Below are positions 1 through 5,333 of a DNA stretch of 10,764 nt, piece by piece. The stretch comes from Holdemanella sp. MSK.7.32. GTDB taxonomy: Bacteria; Bacillota_I; Bacilli_A; Erysipelotrichales; Erysipelotrichaceae. The notes beneath the pieces are model-generated. The model searched no databases. It was not told the DNA's origin and saw only the letters and a list, made by a program, of their open reading frames with translations. Each line of letters starts with the position of its first letter. Position 1 is the first letter of the stretch. The stretch is taken from the NCBI RefSeq assembly GCF_024460475.1, contig NZ_JANFYN010000062.1, forward strand, positions 1 to 10,764, read 5' to 3'. Position numbers and translations under genes: made by a program.

Positions 1-561
1 GCTAGTGCAAGTGCTTCTGCTTCAACTTCAGCTAGTGAATCAGCATCTGCATCTGGATCTGTAAGTGCAAGTGAATCTGTTTCAGAATCTGAATCTATTT
101 CTGGAAGTATGAGTGATTCTGTATCAACTTCTACTGCTGTTTCTGAATCATTGTCTAATAGTTTAAGTTCAAGTGAATCTAACTCTTTAAGTAGTTCTGA
201 ATCAGCTTCTGTATCAGACAGTTTCGCAACTAGTGTAACTACTACGACTGCTGGTGGAGATACTACATATCGTCGAGTAGTTGTGGATACACGTGCTCCT
301 TTACAGGTAGCTCCTCGTGTAACTGAAGAAGAGGTTGTCGAGGATGAAACTCCAAAGGCAAATCCTGAGGAACAAACTGAAACAATCGAAAAGGAAAAAA
401 TGCCTAAATCAACATTGGATGTAACTCACCGTGTATGGTGGTCTTGGGTACCAATTGTTGGTGCATTGGTTTCTTTAGTAAATGCACATGCTTCTAAAAA
501 GGCAAGAAACGATGCCTCAAAAGAAAGAAATGATGCTTCTAAAGAAAAAGAAGATAAATAA
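1..561 (+). CDS. Serine-rich repeat glycoprotein adhesin, C-terminal 186 residues (5' end outside window)
   Basis: The frame is open from base 1 to TAA at 559-561, so this is the 3' end of a larger gene. Residues (window numbering) 1-78 are a Ser-rich tract in which every even residue from 2 to 74 is Ser except Ala46. Residues 79-133 form a Thr-rich then acidic linker. Residues 134-138 read MPKST, and about 145-162 form a Trp-rich hydrophobic helix. A 24-residue charged tail follows, containing two copies of RNDASKE. In the SRRP family (GspB, SraP, Fap1 type) this tract is O-glycosylated in the cytoplasm and the protein is exported by the dedicated SecA2/SecY2 system encoded directly downstream, so context and sequence agree. 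A canonical LPxTG sorting motif is absent, and MPKST may be a variant. Identification as the aSec substrate is confident; the anchoring mode is not. The signal peptide and ligand-binding domains lie outside the window. Confidence 0.93.
   Translation, partial: ASASASASTSASESASASGSVSASESVSESESISGSMSDSVSTSTAVSESLSNSLSSSESNSLSSSESASVSDSFATSVTTTTAGGDTTYRRVVVDTRAPLQVAPRVTEEEVVEDETPKANPEEQTETIEKEKMPKSTLDVTHRVWWSWVPIVGALVSLVNAHASKKARNDASKERNDASKEKEDK
4..222 (+). repeat. Alternating x-Ser repeat tract of the SRRP
   Basis: Codons 2-74 encode a dipeptide register in which 36 of 37 even positions are Ser; the odd positions are mainly Ala, Glu, Val, Leu, Thr, Gly and Asp. All Ser codons here are AGT, TCT or TCA; TCC, TCG and AGC are not used. 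This is the expected acceptor region for GtfA/GtfB O-GlcNAcylation. The tract continues off the left edge of the window, so its total length is unknown. Confidence 0.9.
400..558 (+). other. Putative non-canonical cell-wall sorting or membrane-anchor region of the SRRP
   Basis: This encodes MPKST, a six-residue spacer (LDVTHR), a hydrophobic stretch with three Trp residues (V145 to A162), then a Lys/Arg/Asp/Glu-rich tail. The order motif, hydrophobic helix, positive charges matches a sortase sorting signal, but the motif is not LPxTG and the tail (24 residues) is longer than the usual few residues. It could be a variant sortase signal or a plain C-terminal membrane anchor; the sequence does not decide. 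Confidence 0.5.
505..546 (+). repeat. Tandem 21-bp repeat encoding RNDASKE twice
   Basis: Codons at 505-525 and 526-546 both encode RNDASKE. The DNA copies differ at synonymous positions (AAC/AAT, GCC/GCT, TCA/TCT), so the peptide repeat is kept while the bases have diverged. It forms most of the predicted cytoplasmic tail. Confidence 0.8.
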
Positions 562-574
562 ATAAAATAATGAT

Positions 575-611
575 AAAATAACAGTAGCTAATTTTTAGTT
601 ACTGTTATTTT
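575..611 (+). terminator. AU-rich hairpin between the SRRP gene and secY2 (terminator or attenuator)
   Basis: The arm at 575-591 pairs with 595-611 over 17 positions with one G·U wobble and a 3-nt loop. Its 3' arm ends in T608-T611 and runs into a T-rich stretch (TATTT to 616). It starts 13 nt after the SRRP stop codon and ends 18 nt before the secY2 start. The shape suits a rho-independent terminator for the adhesin transcript. The closeness of secY2 and the lack of a recognisable promoter after it suggest partial read-through into the export operon. Confidence 0.65.
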
Positions 612-616
612 TATTT

Positions 617-621
617 GGGAG
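617..621 (+). promoter_or_regulatory. Ribosome binding site that fixes the secY2 start
   Basis: GGGAG lies 8 nt before ATG at 630. The in-frame TTG at 615 lies before this site with no ribosome site of its own, and the in-frame ATG at 624 is too close (2 nt). ATG 630 is therefore preferred. Confidence 0.75.
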
Positions 622-629
622 TGATGTTT

Positions 630-1814
630 ATGAAGGAAAAGACACATTTGGTTAGAAACAGATGTCTTTTTTCAATTGTTGTGATTCTAGTTTATTTTTT
701 ATGTCACCGTATTCCATTAAATGGGATAGATATGAGTGAATATAATAATGCAGGGCTTGATTTAGGTGCTATTTTGACAATGGCCGTGAGTGGTGCTGGT
801 CAAAAGTGTTATGTGATGAGTTTAGGCATTTCACCATATATTACGGCAAGTTTATTAATTAGTATCTTATTCGCAATGCGATCAAAAGAGGCTAGAGCTC
901 GTACTTCACCTAAGGCTATGAATTATTGGATTACGGGTGTATGTTTTGTGGTTGCTCTTGCGCAATCTATTTTTTATGCGTTGTCATTAAAATATGTTGA
1001 AAAAGATTTGATGAGTATTTTGGTTGTGATATTTGAATTAATGGCTGGTGCAAGTATTGCTCAATATTTATTGATCAATAATAAGAAGTATGGAGTTGGT
1101 GGTTTTGCCCCAATTATTATTGTGAATATGACAGAATCTTTAATTGCGATACTAATGAAATCATCCGTTGATTCGTTGATGATTCCTCTTTTGATTTCTT
1201 TTGTGATGGTCATCATTATGATTTTTATGGAACTTCATGAAAAGAAAATTCCTTTACAGAGAGTGTCTGTTCATAATGTGCATGCCAAAAAGAATTATTT
1301 GGCCATTAAATACAATCCAGTTGGATTCATGGCTTTAATGTTTGGTTCAGCTATCTTTATGATTCCACAATTGATTGTGGCATTGATTCATCATTATCAT
1401 AAATCAGAAATCATTAATTACTTATATACGAATTTAAATATATCGACCGTATTTGGTATGCGCGTTTATATTGTGATGTTGTTTGTGTTTACTGTGTTAT
1501 TAAGTTTATTATTTGTAAATCCAAAAGATTTATCAGAAGACTTGTTACAGAGTGGAGATAGTATTGTGAATGTTCCTGCAGGTAAGGCAACGCGTCGTTA
1601 TATTCGTAAATGGGTCTTATTCTTTAGCTGCTTAAGTGGGCTAATTATGTGTGGTTGTTTAAGTTTATGTATGTATTTACAGTATAAAGGAATTGTAGAT
1701 GCATCCGTGTCCATGCTTCCAACGACATTTATGATGCTTTCGGGATTGTTGTGTAGTGTTTATTTAGAGATTCGTGCTTATCGTGATTTTGATTCATATA
1801 AGCCATTCATTTAG
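630..1814 (+). CDS. secY2: Accessory Sec translocase channel SecY2
   Basis: This is a 394-residue polytopic membrane protein, the channel subunit through which the glycosylated SRRP is exported. About ten hydrophobic segments are visible, roughly at residues 12-28, 64-82, 99-120, 127-148, 157-175, 182-201, 231-254, 277-296, 328-350 and 360-383, the SecY topology. The segment GISPYITASL (66-75) resembles the SecY TM2 signature. The protein is shorter than housekeeping SecY (about 430), as is usual for SecY2. Charged loops such as KEARARTSPK (86-95) and HEKKIPLQR (203-211) fit cytoplasmic SecA-contacting loops. The start at ATG 630 is chosen from GGGAG at 617-621. It is the first gene of the export operon; asp1 starts 12 nt after its stop. 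The neighbours make SecY2 much more likely than housekeeping SecY, and no ribosomal-protein genes are present. Confidence 0.95.
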   Translation: MKEKTHLVRNRCLFSIVVILVYFLCHRIPLNGIDMSEYNNAGLDLGAILTMAVSGAGQKCYVMSLGISPYITASLLISILFAMRSKEARARTSPKAMNYWITGVCFVVALAQSIFYALSLKYVEKDLMSILVVIFELMAGASIAQYLLINNKKYGVGGFAPIIIVNMTESLIAILMKSSVDSLMIPLLISFVMVIIMIFMELHEKKIPLQRVSVHNVHAKKNYLAIKYNPVGFMALMFGSAIFMIPQLIVALIHHYHKSEIINYLYTNLNISTVFGMRVYIVMLFVFTVLLSLLFVNPKDLSEDLLQSGDSIVNVPAGKATRRYIRKWVLFFSCLSGLIMCGCLSLCMYLQYKGIVDASVSMLPTTFMMLSGLLCSVYLEIRAYRDFDSYKPFI

Positions 1815-1826
1815 GAGGTAGTCATT

Positions 1827-3413
1827 ATGATGTATTTTGTACCTTCCTGGTATCATGGAAATGAATATAAAGAAAATGAACAATATTGGTATAGAAGAAG
1901 AACTGTAACCGAGTTTGATGATAGTGTTAAACAAGTTCAAATGTTTAATCGTAATAATATTATGGATTATAAGATTTTAAACTTGAGCTATTGTCCTAAC
2001 TTTAGACACTTTTTGCACCGTCAAAGCGTATTTCATGCGCCTTATTGGTCTTGTTTTGATGCAATTCAAGAAATTAAACGTACTAAAGTAGATATTCTAT
2101 CTTATAGAGATTTAATGTGGCCAGACCACACGGAATTTGTGTATACACCATTTTGTATTGTGGCATATGTACATCATGAAAAATATGCCGAGGTACATTT
2201 TGGGGAAGATGGAAATATGATTGAAGTATTCTTATTTCAATCTGAAATCATGGTTCGTAAAAATGTTTATGATGATCGTGGCTTTTTATCTACAACGATT
2301 GTTTATGAAAATAATCAACCGATTTATGAACAATATTTGGATGAAAAAGGAAATTGGAAGTTACTCCATTTTTTTGAAGATGATCATATAGAGATCAATT
2401 CTGAAAATCCATATTATTTAATTGGAAATAAAAGGTTTGCGTTTGATTCTTTGAATTATGATTCAATGGAATCTTTAATTGAAGAAGTATTTTCTACTTA
2501 TTTAGATGAAATGACAGAAAAGTCGGATATCTTCTGTTTGGCTATGCATACACTGCATCATGATTTATTAGAAAGTTTATTTACGCAAAGAAAAACGATT
2601 CTATCTTTCTATCAAAATCGTATGGAATTATTTGAAGATGCAGAATTGAAATCTTTGATTCGAAGTACAAACTATTGTATTGTCGATTCGAAACATAAAA
2701 TTCGTCCTTTAGAAAAGTATGCCGGAAAAACTTTACCAATTGTAGATATTACGCCTTTTGATACGCGTGCCGATTTTGGGATTAGTCAACAATTGACGGT
2801 TCAAAATATCTTAGTTCCGATTGATTCAATTGAACAATCTAAATTTGAAGCGTTGATTGTTTTATTCGCCAAGTATTTTGAAACAAATGAAACAGCACGA
2901 GTGCATTTCTTTACTAGAAATGCGAACTGGGATCGTGTGGATTCCGTTTTGGATTTTAATCGAGAAGTATTAAAAGTGAATGGTTTGGATGAAAGATTGG
3001 CTCGAAAAGAGACGAATGATAAAGCGGAATTTGATTTGGATGAAGATGAAAAGGTTCCTATTAAGTTTTTTGTGGATCAATGTGTAGATGAATTAAGTAT
3101 TTCTAAATGTATTCGTGAACAGCGTATTATGGTCGATGTGACAACACAGCCAGATTTATACTTACAGATTTCATGTATTAGTAGTGCGATTCCACAAATT
3201 GTTTCTCATGTTACGCAATATGTTCATAATGGAAAGAATGGATTTGTGGTGAAGGATATATCTGAGATATCTCATTGTTTAACCTATTATTTAGATAATA
3301 TTACCAATTGGAATAAGTGTGTGATTTATTCTTATGAATTAGGTAAAGAATATAATACGGCTAGTTTAATTCGTAAATGGAAGGGAGTTATGAAGCAAGT
3401 TGAACAAGATTAG
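1827..3413 (+). CDS. asp1: Accessory Sec system protein Asp1
   Basis: The 528-residue cytoplasmic protein has the usual family length. In streptococci Asp1 forms a complex with Asp2 and Asp3 that is needed for SRRP export, and structural work placed it in the GT-B glycosyltransferase fold without catalytic activity. Visible support: a C-terminal HNGKNGFVV stretch (residues 467-475) resembles the nucleotide-sugar-side loop of real GT-B enzymes (compare DGENGY in GtfA). A block at 148-191 (Y-x3-GFL ... Y-L-D-x2-GN-x-K) aligns with GtfB 123-167. No E-x7-E catalytic pair is evident in the C-terminal region. AGGAGG at 1813-1818 lies 8 nt before ATG 1827 and overlaps the secY2 stop; an adjacent ATG at 1830 is an equally possible start. 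The last 14 nt overlap asp2. Confidence 0.93.
   Translation: MMYFVPSWYHGNEYKENEQYWYRRRTVTEFDDSVKQVQMFNRNNIMDYKILNLSYCPNFRHFLHRQSVFHAPYWSCFDAIQEIKRTKVDILSYRDLMWPDHTEFVYTPFCIVAYVHHEKYAEVHFGEDGNMIEVFLFQSEIMVRKNVYDDRGFLSTTIVYENNQPIYEQYLDEKGNWKLLHFFEDDHIEINSENPYYLIGNKRFAFDSLNYDSMESLIEEVFSTYLDEMTEKSDIFCLAMHTLHHDLLESLFTQRKTILSFYQNRMELFEDAELKSLIRSTNYCIVDSKHKIRPLEKYAGKTLPIVDITPFDTRADFGISQQLTVQNILVPIDSIEQSKFEALIVLFAKYFETNETARVHFFTRNANWDRVDSVLDFNREVLKVNGLDERLARKETNDKAEFDLDEDEKVPIKFFVDQCVDELSISKCIREQRIMVDVTTQPDLYLQISCISSAIPQIVSHVTQYVHNGKNGFVVKDISEISHCLTYYLDNITNWNKCVIYSYELGKEYNTASLIRKWKGVMKQVEQD
3383..3387 (+). promoter_or_regulatory. Likely ribosome binding site for asp2 inside asp1
   Basis: GGGAG sits 12 nt before the TTG start of asp2, a longer than usual spacing. 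No other good site lies nearer, so asp2 translation probably depends partly on ribosomes finishing asp1. Confidence 0.5.
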
Positions 3414-4911
3414 TGTTTTACAAGTGGGAAATGAAGATTTAAGTTTAAAGCTTCATATTCCTGATTATGTTGAGTGGAATTGTATAAATGATTTAAATGA
3501 GGCAACCGAACGTAGTTATGATGTATGTGTTTTAAATCGTTGTGTAAATGAAAAAGAAGCGCGTATTCTACTTAAGAAAATACGTGCCTATACATTATTT
3601 TTATTGGATGATGTGCAGGTTGATCAATGGACAACATGGATTTGTACGTCTAGAAGAGCTAGGGTTTTAGACATTCGAACTCTGCAGGAATTTATTGATA
3701 AAGACATTCAATTATTTTATTCCTATACATATGGAGAGAAATATGATCCTCATTCATTATCAATCTCACAAAACTTTAAGGGTAGTGTATTTTGGAATGG
3801 ATTCAATGGAGTTGAATTAGAAGGTGATTATGGAGATGATTACTACCAGGTTGCCTATTGGAGAGGTAATATTCCTGTTTTCCAAGGTCAGACAATTAAT
3901 TTTTGGTTAGAGTATGAAAAGGATGATTCGGTTTCGATTCAATTGAAGATTGAACAATTCCAGTCTGGATCCTTATCTAGTTTACAGAATCGTTGGATTT
4001 TTACTGAAGAAGATTTAAGTTCAACTGTCTATGTTACCAATAATAATATGGATGGTCCTGTCTTTGTTTCTTTACTCGCAAAGGGAAAAGGTAAATTGAA
4101 AATAGTTGGTTTACATGATCGTCATTCACGTAAATCTTATGGTGAATTCTTGCCGGGTGGTGTACGTATGGTTTCTTCTAAGCGAGAAGAAGTTTTTATG
4201 TACTTTGATCCAGGAGATATGAAGCCACCATTAAATGTATATTTTAGTGGTTATAAGACACAAGAAGGCTTTGAAGGATTTAATATGATGCGTAAAATGG
4301 GAGCACCATTCTTATTAGTTGCAGAATCAAGACTGGAAGGTGGAGCATTCTATTTAGGCGATGATGAATATGAGAAATTCATTACTACTGGTATTCAAGA
4401 TTGTTTAAATCAATTAGGTTTTGATAGGTCACAATTGATATTATCTGGATTATCCATGGGGACTTTTGGAGCTTTATATAATGGTTGTAAGTTACAGCCA
4501 CACGCAATTATAATTGGTAAGCCTTTGGCAAGTTTAGGCGATATCGCAGTCAATGAAAGAATTAGTCGTCCAGGTGGCTTTCCAACTTCTTTAGATGTTT
4601 TAGTAAAAAATTGTGGGGATATGAGTCAGAAATCTATAGATTCACTAAATCATCATTTCTGGGATTTATTTGATCAAACGGATTGGTCTCAAACTAAATT
4701 TATTGTTTCTTATATGTTAGAAGATGATTATGATATGACGGCTTATAATCGCTTGATTTCCCATATTGATGATGTGGGTGTAGAGATTATTGGTAAAGGA
4801 ATTCATGGGCGTCATAATGATGATACATATAGTATTGTTGCGTGGTTTAAAAATCAATATGATGGTATTTTGAAATCAGATTTTAAACGAGGTGATTTGG
4901 ATGAAGAATAA
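3400..4911 (+). CDS. asp2: Accessory Sec system protein Asp2, putative GlcNAc O-acetyltransferase
   Basis: The 503-residue protein starts with TTG at 3400. An in-frame TGA at 3391 rules out a longer form, and the N-terminus (KISVLQVGNEDL) has the family look. Residues about 125-260 are rich in beta-strand-like and aromatic segments, fitting a carbohydrate-binding-like domain. The C-terminal half looks like an alpha/beta hydrolase: nucleophile elbow GLSMG with Ser352, an acidic cluster EDDYD (441-445), and HGRHNDD with His469 and His472, the latter the likely catalytic His. In S. gordonii, Asp2 is known to O-acetylate GlcNAc on the SRRP and is also required for export. All three triad elements are present here, so activity is inferred to be kept. 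The gene overlaps asp1 by 14 nt and asp3 by 11 nt, which suggests translational coupling within the Asp1-2-3 complex. Confidence 0.93.
   Translation: MNKISVLQVGNEDLSLKLHIPDYVEWNCINDLNEATERSYDVCVLNRCVNEKEARILLKKIRAYTLFLLDDVQVDQWTTWICTSRRARVLDIRTLQEFIDKDIQLFYSYTYGEKYDPHSLSISQNFKGSVFWNGFNGVELEGDYGDDYYQVAYWRGNIPVFQGQTINFWLEYEKDDSVSIQLKIEQFQSGSLSSLQNRWIFTEEDLSSTVYVTNNNMDGPVFVSLLAKGKGKLKIVGLHDRHSRKSYGEFLPGGVRMVSSKREEVFMYFDPGDMKPPLNVYFSGYKTQEGFEGFNMMRKMGAPFLLVAESRLEGGAFYLGDDEYEKFITTGIQDCLNQLGFDRSQLILSGLSMGTFGALYNGCKLQPHAIIIGKPLASLGDIAVNERISRPGGFPTSLDVLVKNCGDMSQKSIDSLNHHFWDLFDQTDWSQTKFIVSYMLEDDYDMTAYNRLISHIDDVGVEIIGKGIHGRHNDDTYSIVAWFKNQYDGILKSDFKRGDLDEE
4889..4894 (+). promoter_or_regulatory. Ribosome binding site that fixes the asp3 start
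   Basis: GAGGTG lies 6 nt before ATG 4901. The in-frame GTG at 4892 falls inside this site and so is unlikely to be the start. Confidence 0.65.
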
Positions 4912-5332
4912 GGCTTGGAAAGTAGTATGGAATGAAGATACTTTTGGAACTTATCTTTATGGATCTAAAATCTGGTTTCATTCTCGTGAAGATATTGAAT
5001 TTGAAAATGAATTGATGCCTCCTGGAACTGTTATTAAAGAATGGTATTCTAAAGTCAACTATCAGATGATGAGAACAGAACCATCACTTCCAATTATTGA
5101 TGGAGAGAGTTCTTATCATATTCAAGTGAATATGAGTGATTTTGAATCATATTTAATACGCATGGTGTTTTATGACCGCTATGAAAATGAAGCGGGTACA
5201 TTAATTGTTCGTGAACCGGAAATGGATTTTAAGTGTCCATTAAAGACATATAGCTATCGTGTACAGCTAATTAATGCGGGTGGTACGAAGATGCATTTTC
5301 ATTCTTTTGTGATTACAGAAAAGGAAGGGTAA
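4901..5332 (+). CDS. asp3: Accessory Sec system protein Asp3
   Basis: From ATG 4901 this is a 143-residue soluble protein, the smallest member of the Asp1-Asp2-Asp3 complex. In the family, Asp3 has a beta-rich, carbohydrate-binding-like fold and helps hold the SRRP during export. Visible features: the N-terminal NKAWKVVWNED region, the NELMPPGTVIKEWYS segment, PSLP followed by a short turn and SYHIQVN, and a C-terminal HFHSFVITEKEG. The pattern of alternating hydrophobic residues suggests beta strands; no membrane segment or signal peptide is seen. It overlaps the end of asp2 by 11 nt, and secA2 starts 1 nt after its stop. Assignment rests on these family-like segments plus its fixed place between asp2 and secA2. 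Confidence 0.9.
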   Translation: MKNKAWKVVWNEDTFGTYLYGSKIWFHSREDIEFENELMPPGTVIKEWYSKVNYQMMRTEPSLPIIDGESSYHIQVNMSDFESYLIRMVFYDRYENEAGTLIVREPEMDFKCPLKTYSYRVQLINAGGTKMHFHSFVITEKEG

Positions 5333-5333
5333 G

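Noticed and set aside
109..111. ATG codon as a start of the adhesin ORF
   Set aside because: The same frame is open and Ser-rich back to base 1, so this is an internal Met of a longer protein.
1..240. CRISPR-like or DNA-level direct repeat array
   Set aside because: Repetition is at the peptide level (x-Ser); there are no constant repeats with unique spacers.
615..629. Five-codon N-terminal extension of SecY2 from TTG 615
   Set aside because: The GGGAG ribosome site lies inside the extension and points to ATG 630.
3264..3273. Perfect 10-bp palindrome GAGATATCTC in asp1
   Set aside because: Lies within conserved coding sequence, has no loop or T run, and is expected by chance in a window this size.
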